Below are positions 6,799-15,003 of a stretch of DNA of 20,886 nucleotides, one piece after another. Numbering within the stretch: the stretch's first letter is position 1; the number at the start of each line of letters is the position of its first letter. The stretch comes from a virus, in IMG/VR virus record IMGVR_UViG_3300042731_004594, positions 1 to 20,886 of that record; one strand, written 5' to 3'. The position numbers and the translations under genes were made by a program. The notes beneath the pieces were generated by a model. It did not search any database, had not been told where the DNA came from, and saw only the letters and a program-made list of their open reading frames with translations.

Positions 6799-8052
6799 AT
6801 GACGGATAAAAAAATAAAAGTATATTTTGCGTTGTTAAATAATGGCCCGATAAGAAGAGAAATGTCTACTATAGTTATACCAGCTATGCAAAAAACTCCG
6901 GGAGTCGAATTGGTATGGGAAAATCCTAGCGTGACTTGGGCCAATCCAATTTCAAGTAATCGTAATAAAATTGTCAAACGATTTTTAGAAACAGATTGTG
7001 ATTATTTATTAATGATTGACGATGATGTTGTACCATATCATAATCCGTGTGAATTGGTTTTTGCGGGCGGTAATACTGATGTTATTGGTTGTCCGGCTTT
7101 AGTAAGAGCTTCTGGTCAAACAATTGTTTGGACTGCATATATACCCCATTCTGATGGAATTGGCTATTCGGCGGTAGATTTAGATTCATTTGATGATATG
7201 TTTGATTTATTAGAAGTTGCTATAGTTGGCACTGGATGTATTTTGATAAAAAGAGCAGTATTAGAAAAAGTAAGAGAGCCATTTCATTCTGAATTTGATG
7301 AAGATGGTATCCAAACTTATGGTACTGATTTTGCGTTTTGTAGAAGAGCTACAAAAGCTGGATTCCATGTTTATACAACTGTTCATAGACGTTGCGAACA
7401 TTTTAAAACAGTTGGCTTAAATGATTTTGACGCTTGGGACAGCATAAACTATTTTTGTAGTGATAATGCTAAATTTGGCATTCCTTGGGGTGAATATAGC
7501 ATAACTCAAAAAGATTGGAATTTTATAAAAGCCATTATAAAAGGTTTAGGAGTTGAAAAAATATTGGAGTTCGGTTGTGGTTTATCTTCTTTATTGCTTT
7601 CTGAATTATGCGAAGTTATAAGTTACGAAACTGATAATGAATGGAAAGAAAAGATAGAAAGCAAAGTATTGCCCCAAAATAATTTAACTGTAAAGCTTTG
7701 GGATGGCGTTAATTTTCCAAGAGATTTAATCAAAGTAGATGCAAAACAAGGAGTAAAGACTCCTAAATTCGATTTATGCTTTGTTGATGGCCCAAAAGAA
7801 ATAAGAAAAGGCGGTGCTGGTAGAAATATGTCTATTCATATTGCATCAAAATTATCGGATCATGTTATAGTACACGATGCTGGACGACCTGATGAAGAAA
7901 AATTTCAAAGAGCACATCTTCGTAGTGTTTTTAAACTTGAAAGAAAAAGTGGCAATCACATGACAAGATGTAATTATTGGAAAAGACGACCACATCCAGT
8001 AACTCTTGAAGAAATAAAAGCTAAAATGAAAAGCAGTAATATAAATAATTAA
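6799..8052 (+). CDS. glycosyltransferase (GT-A) fused to class I methyltransferase-like domain
   Basis: This 417-residue protein starts at ATG 6799, eight bases after GAGGAG; a TTG at 6784 is in frame but has no ribosome site. Residues 1-205 resemble a GT-A glycosyltransferase. They show SSNRNKIVKRFLETDCDYLLMIDDDVVP with the IDDD (DxD, metal/nucleotide-sugar binding) at 73-76, AIVGTGCILIKR at 141-151, and TDFAFCRRATKAGF at 176-189 followed by a CEHF. Residues of about 238-390 resemble a SAM-dependent methyltransferase: ILEFGCGLSS (motif I, glycine loop at 258-261), an acidic YETDNEW strand end at 276-282, and LCFVDGPKE at 326-334. It is a cytosolic enzyme encoded inside the tail operon, just upstream of a Ser-rich adhesin. 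It may glycosylate virion proteins or a sugar precursor; the acceptor is unknown. Confidence 0.75.
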   Translation: MTDKKIKVYFALLNNGPIRREMSTIVIPAMQKTPGVELVWENPSVTWANPISSNRNKIVKRFLETDCDYLLMIDDDVVPYHNPCELVFAGGNTDVIGCPALVRASGQTIVWTAYIPHSDGIGYSAVDLDSFDDMFDLLEVAIVGTGCILIKRAVLEKVREPFHSEFDEDGIQTYGTDFAFCRRATKAGFHVYTTVHRRCEHFKTVGLNDFDAWDSINYFCSDNAKFGIPWGEYSITQKDWNFIKAIIKGLGVEKILEFGCGLSSLLLSELCEVISYETDNEWKEKIESKVLPQNNLTVKLWDGVNFPRDLIKVDAKQGVKTPKFDLCFVDGPKEIRKGGAGRNMSIHIASKLSDHVIVHDAGRPDEEKFQRAHLRSVFKLERKSGNHMTRCNYWKRRPHPVTLEEIKAKMKSSNINN

Positions 8053-8086
8053 TAATGTAATTAAGCACTAATAAGCAAGGTAAATT

Positions 8087-11086
8087 ATGTCTCGTTTGTT
8101 TAATAACACTGTTCCTGAATACTTGTATAGAAATTCTGCTATACAAGCCACTCCTCCGTTTGCATGGAGTTGTTGGTGTAGAGTTAATGATAAAAGTGTT
8201 ATTAATAATTTTTTATGGCTAGGGGATAAAGATGCTACGAACCAATGCCATAGAATGGGATATTCTTCTGCTGGTTATTGTTTTATTAATTCTAATGATG
8301 GAACGAGTAAATTGGCAATAACTTCTGGTGATATAACTGAAAATGAATGGTTCCATCTTGTTGGCATTATTGCTTCAGATACCGACCGACGAATTATAAG
8401 GAATGCTATAGATAAAGGGACAGAATCTACTTCTATTTCACCTTCAGGTATTGATAGATTCACTATTGGTATAAGGGGGAATGATGAACAGCTTGATCAA
8501 GCCACATCTGGAAATATATCAGAAGTGGCAATTTGGGACTTATCTTCTTGGCCGGGAGCTACTGCTTCAGATAAAGCAGATAGCTTTGAAGCTATAGTGT
8601 CTAATCTTGTTAGTGAGGATTATCTACCTAGTGATTATCCCACAGGATTAGTTTCTTATTGGGATTTATTGTGGAGCATAAGAGATAAAGTTGGTTCTAA
8701 TGATTTAACTGCTGTTGGCACTGTTGAAGCACAACATTATCCGTATATATTTAGTCCCATCTCTTCTTCATCTAATTTTATAGGATCTATTGATTTTGAA
8801 GTTTCAAATTTAATAGGTTCTATTAGTTCAGCTTCTAGTTTATCAGGTAATTTAAATTCTGCAATTACATTAATAGGCTCTATTAGTTCAGCTTCTAGTT
8901 TATTAGGTAATTTAAATGCAGCAACTAAGTTACTTGGTGCTATAAGTTCAGCTTCTAGTTTATCAGGTAATTTAAATTCAGCAATTACATTAATAGGTTA
9001 TATTGCTTCTTCATCTAGTTTATCAGGTAATTTAAATTCAGTAATTCAATTTACAGGTTCTATTAGTTCAGCTTCTAGTTTATCCGGTTCTTTTACAAAT
9101 GAAGTTCCGCTGATAGGTTCTATTAGTTCAGCTTCTAATTTATCAGGTAATTTAAATTCAGCAATTAAATTAGCAGGTTCTATTGCTTCTTTATCCAGTT
9201 TATCAGGCAATTTAAATTCAGCAATTACATTAATAGGCTCTATTGCTTCTTTATCCAGTTTATCAGGTAATTTAAATTCAGCAATTACATTAATAGGTTA
9301 TACTGCTTCTTCATCTAGTTTATCAGGTGTTGTTGAAATGCCAGTAAATTTAGTTGGTAATGTATTATCTAGTTCTGGTATAATTGGTGAATTAACAGTT
9401 ATAAGATACAATAATTTAGCAGGTAATTCGCTGTGTAGTACTAATTTGATCGCCCTATTGGAAGTTTATATTAATTTATTTGGCAATTGTGTAAGCGTTT
9501 CTATTACAGTAGGTGAAATCAGAGAACCTATTTATTTACAGGGAGCTATTTTTAATGACTCTAGTCATGATAATTGGTTATCTCCAACTAGTTTTATTGA
9601 CAATGCCAATTGGGTAGATGAAAGTAGGGCATATGATGGTAATGTGAACACTTTTGCAGGACATTCATATATATTCCCTCGTAGTTGGTCTGGATTTTTG
9701 CAATTATTGCATTCTTCAATATGGTGCAACAAGATAAGATACTATGAAGATTTATGGCTTCCTAATGATTTATATGATTTAGATGTCTATTATAATAATT
9801 CTTGGCATAATCTTTATCAAGGTAAAGGATCTTTGACTGGGGTTTGGAAAACTCACAATCTTAATGGTATTTACAAAGTTTCAAGAGTTCGTATCAGAAG
9901 ATATAATAGTGATGGAGAATATAGATCAGTTTATATCCATGAAGTTAATTTTAATGAATACATGGGGTCATTGCTATATGGACTATTAACATTCTTACTT
10001 GGATTATCTGGGACTTGTGAAGTTAATTCTAGTTTGAACGCTGATTTACAAGTAATTAAATCCTTGCAAGATAGTATTAATAGTTACTCAAATATTTATA
10101 GTGATTTAAGTTTTACTTATGATTATAGAGGAAGTATTTCATCAAATTCTAATATATCAGGAAATCTAACTGTAGAAAAGTCAATAAACTCGCAAGTATT
10201 TTGTTATTCTAGCGTGATTAGTTCTTTGCATCAATGCAAAGAACTGATAGGGCATTCGACTTCATTTTCTATATTATCTGGATTATTGACAAATATAGTA
10301 AGTTTAAATGGCTTGAGCTTGGGAGTAAGTTATCTTTCAGCGGATCGTCTAAATACCATAATATTAGAATCTGAGATATTAGGCATAACGCAGCCTCTAG
10401 GAAATGCATATGCTTCATTAGAAGTATTGACTAGTTTAGAATCTAGTATTTTAGATACTTCCAATTTATATTCTAATTTCAGTCTTATAATAAATTTAAT
10501 AGGTGAAATTGATTCTGAATCTAATTTATTTGCTGATAGGCTAAATACTATAATATTAGATGGGTCAGTAAGTGGTGTCACTGAGCCTTTTGGCAATGCT
10601 ATTGGTGCATGCAAAGTAGAAACTACTTTACAAAGTGTAATTAATAGCAAGTCTAATATAAATTCGTTACAACTTTTAGAATATTACATAGGATTCTATG
10701 AACGTTTAACTAATCAAATTACTACTTATTTTCAATCTATTGCTGATTCTAATAATTTAATTGTAAGATATGATGATGATTGCAGGGATACTCCTTCAAA
10801 TGAATTGTGGTGTTTTTGTAGTATAGATTATGGTAGCTGTAATAAGAGTAGTATTGGTGCTAATCGTTTTAGAAATATTGGCAATTTAAATATAAAAATA
10901 AAAAACCCAATAGGTTTAGGTATTAGCGAAATCTTGAGCACTGCTGACATAGTGGCTAATGCTTTTAGGAATATTAATTTAAATAATATTATTTTTGAAG
11001 TCCCCAGAGTTAGAAATGTTGGCAGAATAAAAGATGATCATCAATACAATGTTATTTGTCCATTTTTTTCGGATAGAATAGGTTAA
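8087..11086 (+). CDS. large multidomain tail adhesin: LamG-like, 20-aa repeats, discoidin-like, terminator-like
   Basis: This 999-residue protein is mosaic. Residues 1-220 look like a LamG/concanavalin-type jelly roll (FAWSCWCRV, ENEWFHLVGIIA, ISEVAIWD, GLVSYWDL). Residues of about 221-480 are 20-residue Ser/Gly repeats (SISSASSLSGNL type), regular at 60 bp per unit. Residues of about 485-630 resemble a discoidin/F5-8C carbohydrate-binding domain (RAYDGNVNTFAGHSY, CNKIRYYED, KVSRVRIRRYNSDG). Residues 630-865 hold degenerate repeats and a 64-residue tandem duplication. Residues of about 866-999 are a second copy of the tail terminator encoded at 1072-1464 (YFQSIADSNNLIVRYDDDCRDTP, ELWC, FRNIGN, VICPF). 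The jelly-roll and discoidin-like domains suggest sugar binding on the host surface. A terminator-like end could anchor it to a tail ring (inference). Only a weak ribosome site (AAGG) is present. Confidence 0.78.
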   Translation: MSRLFNNTVPEYLYRNSAIQATPPFAWSCWCRVNDKSVINNFLWLGDKDATNQCHRMGYSSAGYCFINSNDGTSKLAITSGDITENEWFHLVGIIASDTDRRIIRNAIDKGTESTSISPSGIDRFTIGIRGNDEQLDQATSGNISEVAIWDLSSWPGATASDKADSFEAIVSNLVSEDYLPSDYPTGLVSYWDLLWSIRDKVGSNDLTAVGTVEAQHYPYIFSPISSSSNFIGSIDFEVSNLIGSISSASSLSGNLNSAITLIGSISSASSLLGNLNAATKLLGAISSASSLSGNLNSAITLIGYIASSSSLSGNLNSVIQFTGSISSASSLSGSFTNEVPLIGSISSASNLSGNLNSAIKLAGSIASLSSLSGNLNSAITLIGSIASLSSLSGNLNSAITLIGYTASSSSLSGVVEMPVNLVGNVLSSSGIIGELTVIRYNNLAGNSLCSTNLIALLEVYINLFGNCVSVSITVGEIREPIYLQGAIFNDSSHDNWLSPTSFIDNANWVDESRAYDGNVNTFAGHSYIFPRSWSGFLQLLHSSIWCNKIRYYEDLWLPNDLYDLDVYYNNSWHNLYQGKGSLTGVWKTHNLNGIYKVSRVRIRRYNSDGEYRSVYIHEVNFNEYMGSLLYGLLTFLLGLSGTCEVNSSLNADLQVIKSLQDSINSYSNIYSDLSFTYDYRGSISSNSNISGNLTVEKSINSQVFCYSSVISSLHQCKELIGHSTSFSILSGLLTNIVSLNGLSLGVSYLSADRLNTIILESEILGITQPLGNAYASLEVLTSLESSILDTSNLYSNFSLIINLIGEIDSESNLFADRLNTIILDGSVSGVTEPFGNAIGACKVETTLQSVINSKSNINSLQLLEYYIGFYERLTNQITTYFQSIADSNNLIVRYDDDCRDTPSNELWCFCSIDYGSCNKSSIGANRFRNIGNLNIKIKNPIGLGISEILSTADIVANAFRNINLNNIIFEVPRVRNVGRIKDDHQYNVICPFFSDRIG
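8761..9540 (+). repeat. tandem 60-bp coding repeats (20-aa units) in the adhesin
   Basis: From about 8821 to 9360 the sequence repeats with an exact 60-base period over nine units, with degenerate units on both sides. Each begins near TATTAGTTCAGCTTCTAGTT or the variant TATTGCTTCTTCATCTAGTT and continues TATCAGGTAATTTAAATTCA. Units at 9181-9240 and 9241-9300 differ at only four positions by eye, indicating recent duplication. The encoded unit has the form LxGxIxSxSxLSGxL plus five variable residues. Confidence 0.93.
10340..10680 (+). repeat. 192-bp tandem duplication within the adhesin
   Basis: ADRLNTIILESEILGITQPLGNA, encoded from 10340, recurs as ADRLNTIILDGSVSGVTEPFGNA from 10532, exactly 192 bases (64 codons) later. 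The similarity continues through LEVLTSLESSI versus CKVETTLQSVI. The copies have diverged at DNA level, so the duplication is older than the 60-bp units. Confidence 0.75.
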
Positions 11087-11087
11087 T

Positions 11088-13364
11088 ATGGCTTATAATT
11101 TGCAAGATTCTTATACTGACAATGATCAAATAATATTACCTATTAGTAATGATACAGTTATTGCACAGTCTTTTACAGCCAGTTCTAGTTATGAAGCTAT
11201 AAAAGTAGAATTATTATTATATCGCATAGGAACTCCTTCTAATATAACAGTAACAATAGAAGGTGTTTCTGGAGGTTATCCTGATAATAGCCCTTTGGCT
11301 TCAATTGAAGTAGATATATCTAGTATCACTACTAATAGTTCTGGTGAATGGGTTGAATGTGTTTTTAGTTTTGGAGCTAAATTATCTAATGGCTCTCAAT
11401 ATTTTATTGTTGTGAGTGGAGGCTATGCAAGCGGTTCAGATTATTACAACTGGAAATCTGATTCTAATGATGCTAATTACGCTGGGGGAACTCAAGTTTG
11501 GTCATTAAATAATAGGGGCTCTTGGAATGGCCTTAATGATGATGGTACTTTTAAAGTTTATTCTGAAGACCCCTTATTTGAATCTTCGTCAAATATTACT
11601 TCAAATTTATCTGGAAGTTTAAGTGTCAATAATTTGTTTGAAGGTGGTATAAATATTAATTCGTCAATAAATGGCGAAATAATTATAAATGAAATTATAA
11701 TATTAGGCACATTATCTTATGAAACAAATATAAATGGTAATATTGGCATAAAATTTAATATATTAGGTTCTTTAAATAGTTTATCTAATTCATCCGGTTA
11801 TATTAATAAATTAATTGATATAAATTCTGAGATAATAGCTGCTTCTAATTTTATAGGTTCTATTTTAATTTCTATTGATTTATTTAGTAGTGCTGCCTCT
11901 TCTAGTAGTTTATCAGGATGGTTAGTACCTTATTTTGATGGCAGAAATGATTGTCTATCATCTAGCTCAGTAAGCGGTTATGGTACTGTAATTTGGGCTT
12001 TAAATGGTTATTCTAATGAAGTTGCAATTATACCAGTAGATTTTTGTATTTTAAATGCTGTAAAATTAGGTTCAAATATTTTGCCTAATAGTAGCTTGTT
12101 AGGATTTTTAAATAGAGAACAAGAATTGTATTCCAATGTGATTCAAGATAGTACTTTATCATCATTTTTAGATATAATACCAGATTTCGAAGCTGCTACT
12201 TTATATTATAGGCCACAAAATAAAATTCTAGAAACAATGGAATGGAAGACTAGTATTTTAAAAGCTCGTGATGGTACAGAACAAAGGATTAAAATAAGGC
12301 AATCACCTAGACAACATTTTAAGCTGAATATTTTATTTGAAACTAACAAAATAAATACAAAATTTGATGCTTTAATACATGGTTGGCAAAAATTAACTTG
12401 GTTGTTACCAATATGGACTGAATACGTTATACATACAACAGATATAAATCATCATGATATTTACGTTGATGTTGACACAACTTTTGCTGATTTTAGAAAT
12501 AATAGCAAAGCTATAATCTGGCAATCGCCGGATTATTTTGAAGTAATAACTGTAGATTCTAAAACAGATAGTAGATTAAATTTAAATGCAAATTATACTG
12601 TATTAAATAATTTTACTGGCTCTAAAATCATAGCCCCTGTAAGGACGGCATATTTAACATCTTCTATCAACAAAAAAAGATACAATTCAGAATTATCTTT
12701 AATAGAATTAATTTTTGAAGTTTATGACAATATAAATTTTGATGATTATACTCCAGAAATAAATTATGATGGGTTCGCTGTTTTAAATATACCTTCATTT
12801 ATGGAAAATAGTCATGATGAAACTAGTGATGCTGATATTATAGTGGTAGATTATGAGACTGGAATTTTTGATGTTAAGAGTTATAGCGATTTTAATTTCT
12901 TGTCCCAAGATCATATTTTTATTAATGAAACTAAACAAGAATGTTGGAATTTTAGAAAATTTTTGCATTCTTTAAATGGTCAACAAAAGACCGTGTTAAT
13001 ACCTACTTTTAGAAATGATGTTGTTCAAATTTCTAATATTGATGCTGATGATATATATGTAGATATTGAAGAAATAGGCTTGACTGATAATATGGGTTTA
13101 AATGATTTAAGAACTTATATTGGATTTTATTTCACCGATGGTACTTTAATAGTAAGAAAAATAATCGATATATCTAAAATTAATGAGACTAATTATGAAA
13201 GAATAACTTTGGATAAACCATTAAATTTATCCACAATTTTAACTCCCGGTGATTGTAAGATAGGATTCGTTGATAAATGCCGTTTGGCTTCTGATAAAGT
13301 AGAATTGAAATGGGATTTTGCCGGTAGAAATGAATGTAAAACCAGATTTATGAGAGTACCTTAA
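11088..13364 (+). CDS. tail tip/minor tail protein with jelly-roll domain and repeats
   Basis: This 758-residue protein has three parts. Residues 1-160 form a jelly-roll-like module resembling the 'choice-of-anchor R' type: IAQSFTASSSYEAIKVELLLYR, then GTPSNITVTIEG, WVECVFSFGAKLSNGSQYFIVV, YYNWKSDS and GTFKVYSED. It recurs three times in the hub at 15004. Residues of about 162-365 are degenerate 20-residue Ser/Gly repeats. Residues 366-758 look like the conserved tail-tip part: METMEWKTSI-type sequence, ARDGTEQRIKIRQSPRQHF (the 'W.T.vl.a.dG.EQRi.lR..PR' pattern of tail-tip proteins), and a closing DKVELKWDFAGRNECKTRFMRVP. The position between the adhesin and the gpL-like gene suggests a distal-tail ring or tip component. 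The start is one base after the previous stop. Confidence 0.75.
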   Translation: MAYNLQDSYTDNDQIILPISNDTVIAQSFTASSSYEAIKVELLLYRIGTPSNITVTIEGVSGGYPDNSPLASIEVDISSITTNSSGEWVECVFSFGAKLSNGSQYFIVVSGGYASGSDYYNWKSDSNDANYAGGTQVWSLNNRGSWNGLNDDGTFKVYSEDPLFESSSNITSNLSGSLSVNNLFEGGININSSINGEIIINEIIILGTLSYETNINGNIGIKFNILGSLNSLSNSSGYINKLIDINSEIIAASNFIGSILISIDLFSSAASSSSLSGWLVPYFDGRNDCLSSSSVSGYGTVIWALNGYSNEVAIIPVDFCILNAVKLGSNILPNSSLLGFLNREQELYSNVIQDSTLSSFLDIIPDFEAATLYYRPQNKILETMEWKTSILKARDGTEQRIKIRQSPRQHFKLNILFETNKINTKFDALIHGWQKLTWLLPIWTEYVIHTTDINHHDIYVDVDTTFADFRNNSKAIIWQSPDYFEVITVDSKTDSRLNLNANYTVLNNFTGSKIIAPVRTAYLTSSINKKRYNSELSLIELIFEVYDNINFDDYTPEINYDGFAVLNIPSFMENSHDETSDADIIVVDYETGIFDVKSYSDFNFLSQDHIFINETKQECWNFRKFLHSLNGQQKTVLIPTFRNDVVQISNIDADDIYVDIEEIGLTDNMGLNDLRTYIGFYFTDGTLIVRKIIDISKINETNYERITLDKPLNLSTILTPGDCKIGFVDKCRLASDKVELKWDFAGRNECKTRFMRVP
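11571..12182 (+). repeat. degenerate 20-aa repeats in the tip protein
   Basis: Residues of about 162-365 of the tip protein carry units such as LFSSAASSSSLSGWL, SNIT-SNLSGSL and FIGSI, with the same G/I/S/S/L/G spacing as the adhesin array but with more divergence. One unit is followed by LVPYFDGR, matching LIPYFDGR after a unit in the hub. The shared 18-base string ccttattttgatggcaga is at 11928-11945 here and 18346-18363 there. Confidence 0.75.
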
Positions 13365-14236
13365 TGGCAGTTATTTCTTTAGAATCAATTTTTTCTGTTT
13401 CTAGTTCACTAATTGGTGAGATTGAATTAGATAATTACCTTAATCTTGAACAAAGTCCACAAGATGGCAATCCAATAGAATTGTATTTATTTAATAATTC
13501 TGATTTAGAATATTGGTTATATACTAGTAGTGATTCTGTGGTGAATTACGAAGGTAGAACTTATACTCCAGTATTGATAAGAAGAGGAGATATTGTTTTA
13601 GATATAAATTCTCTAAAAACTCAATTAGAAATTGAAGTAGAAATAACAAATCCTATGACTCTAAATTGGATAGGAGGACCAATAGAAGGCGTAGTTCAAC
13701 TAACTATATATCGTTATCATAATAATTCTTTTGTGACTTATTGGAAGGGGTATGTGCGGGGGGTTAAATTTCAACGAGATTCAGCTATTATAATATCAGG
13801 GTTAAAGAATATTAGTCTTAAAAGATTTGGGTTAATGCGTAAGTATCAAAGAAATTGTGGTTTATCATTATATTCAAATAGATGCGGAATTTCAAAAACA
13901 GATTCAAATTATTATGTTGATGGGATTATAAACTCTGTTAATGGTACAACGATAGATGCTACAATTTTCAGCTCTAAAATTGATGGATGGTTTTTAGGTG
14001 GGATTTTTAAAACAGATACTGGTAATTGTCTACAAAAAATAGTTTATCATTCTGATACAGTTATAAGAATATCAAGGGCTATTTCTTCTTTAGTAGCTGG
14101 TCAAACTTTTAGAGCTTGGGCTGGATGTGATCATCTTATGGATACTTGTAAAACTAAATTTAATAATAAATTGAATTATGGAGGTTTTCCGTATTTACCA
14201 GATAAAAATCCATTTTCTGGGGATGCGGTTATGTAA
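13364..14236 (+). CDS. gpL-like minor tail tip protein with putative [4Fe-4S] site
   Basis: This 290-residue protein is of the lambda gpL / BR0599-DUF2163 type and acts at the tail tip next to the gpJ-like hub. The N-terminal domain reads IELYLFNNSDLEYWLYTSSDSVVNYEGRTYTPVLIRRGDI, typical of this family. The C-terminal domain has Cys165-x8-Cys174 (NCGLSLYSNRC) and Cys255-x6-Cys262 (GCDHLMDTC), then KFNNKLNYGGFPYLPDKNPF. The x8 and x6 spacings equal those of the four cysteines that bind a [4Fe-4S] cluster in lambda gpL. Residues of about 4-20 (ISLESIFSVSSSLIGEI) resemble one 20-aa repeat unit of this phage, with one extra residue. The start overlaps the previous stop (TAATG). Confidence 0.85.
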   Translation: MAVISLESIFSVSSSLIGEIELDNYLNLEQSPQDGNPIELYLFNNSDLEYWLYTSSDSVVNYEGRTYTPVLIRRGDIVLDINSLKTQLEIEVEITNPMTLNWIGGPIEGVVQLTIYRYHNNSFVTYWKGYVRGVKFQRDSAIIISGLKNISLKRFGLMRKYQRNCGLSLYSNRCGISKTDSNYYVDGIINSVNGTTIDATIFSSKIDGWFLGGIFKTDTGNCLQKIVYHSDTVIRISRAISSLVAGQTFRAWAGCDHLMDTCKTKFNNKLNYGGFPYLPDKNPFSGDAVM

Positions 14237-14238
14237 TT

Positions 14239-14592
14239 ATGTTTACAACAAGAAGATTGAAATTAAGATATGCGATTATTTTACAATTGATAGCAGGTTT
14301 ATTGTATGCTGATATGGTGTTTAGTGACTTGTCTAATACAGCTACAGATTCTGGGACACAACTTGCACTTATAAATTTTTTAATACAAGTAGCTATTATG
14401 GTGGCATTGTCTATGATATTAGCTCCAAAACCTAAGCAACCAAAAAAACCTTTACCAGTTGGATTAGAACAATTTGATATACCTACTGCTGAAGAAGGGC
14501 GGCCAATACAAGTTTTATTTGGTAAAAGATATATCGCGTCATCCAATGTTGTTTGGTATGGACATTACAGAACTGTTGCTGTTTGGGGGTAA
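14239..14592 (+). CDS. tail hub N-terminal membrane-type segment (possibly split from the gpJ-like hub)
   Basis: This 117-residue protein has a basic start (TTRRLKLR), two hydrophobic segments at about 11-30 and 41-63, a linker LAPKPKQPKKPLPVGLEQFDIPTAEEGRPIQVLFGKRYIASSNVVWYGHY, and then stops. In many siphophages the 'IPTAEEGRPI.V.FG...i...NVVWYGd' block continues, after a Lys/Gly-rich linker, straight into 'GYrYYLGMHMVlcHGpvd'. Here that continuation occurs near the start of the 15004 gene, after a GNAT-like gene. It is therefore probably one half of an interrupted hub gene, though a naturally separate small tail protein is possible. It starts two bases after the preceding stop, and its 3' end lies just ahead of the next gene's TTG. 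Confidence 0.7.
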   Translation: MFTTRRLKLRYAIILQLIAGLLYADMVFSDLSNTATDSGTQLALINFLIQVAIMVALSMILAPKPKQPKKPLPVGLEQFDIPTAEEGRPIQVLFGKRYIASSNVVWYGHYRTVAVWG

Positions 14593-14594
14593 TT

Positions 14595-15002
14595 TTGGAA
14601 GTAAAAAAAGCTGAAAATCCAATTATTGTTAAATATTTAAAACCATTTTTTATTGAAGATAGCTTCTATACTAAAGATATAATCGCTAAAGAAATATTTA
14701 ACATGATGGTTAAAGTTCCTAGAGAAATATTTGTAGCAATTATATTTGAAAAGGATTTATTACATGGCTTTATTATTGGGTGGCTTGAAAAAGATAATAA
14801 TTTTATTTGGATAACACAGGCTTGGTCCAAACCGGGAACGGATAGAAAATATGGCCGTAAGGCTATAAATATGATTAAAGAATGGGCGGTTAATAATTTT
14901 AATATACATGAAATGCGATTTGAGACAAATAGAAATCCTAAAGCTATAGAAAGAGTTTGGGGCTTTAAAATACATTCTTATATTATGAAAGATAAATTTT
15001 AG
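14595..15002 (+). CDS. GNAT-like acetyltransferase protein inserted between hub gene parts
   Basis: This protein of about 135 residues starts at TTG 14595, six bases after a GGGGGT ribosome-like run. The same frame is open upstream to TTG 14553, inside the previous gene. The fold pattern is GNAT-like: REIFVAIIFEKDLLHGFIIGWLEKDNNFIWITQAW (strands), then RKYGRKAINMIKEWAVNN in place of the acetyl-CoA loop/helix, and IHEMRFETNRNPKAIERVWGFKIHSYIMKDK, the usual 'fET.RN.kA.eR..GFk.ys..M' ending. The acetyl-CoA binding motif (Q/RxxGxG/A) is only partly kept as RKYGRKA. GNAT-like proteins occur among virion genes of several phages with unproven roles. Here it separates two segments that look like one hub protein. 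Its stop is one base before the next ATG. Confidence 0.65.
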   Translation: MEVKKAENPIIVKYLKPFFIEDSFYTKDIIAKEIFNMMVKVPREIFVAIIFEKDLLHGFIIGWLEKDNNFIWITQAWSKPGTDRKYGRKAINMIKEWAVNNFNIHEMRFETNRNPKAIERVWGFKIHSYIMKDKF

Positions 15003-15003
15003 T

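Noticed and set aside
8761-9540. CRISPR-like array from the 60-bp period.
   Set aside because: There are no repeat-spacer units; the whole 60 bases repeat, and they are in frame within a long coding region.
14553-14600. Possible -1 frameshift at the G-run 14585-14589 fusing the 14239 product to the GNAT-like protein.
   Set aside because: The codons are gtt tgg ggg taa, which is not a canonical slippery heptamer, and I see no downstream stem. A TTG start with a GGGGGT ribosome site explains the second gene.
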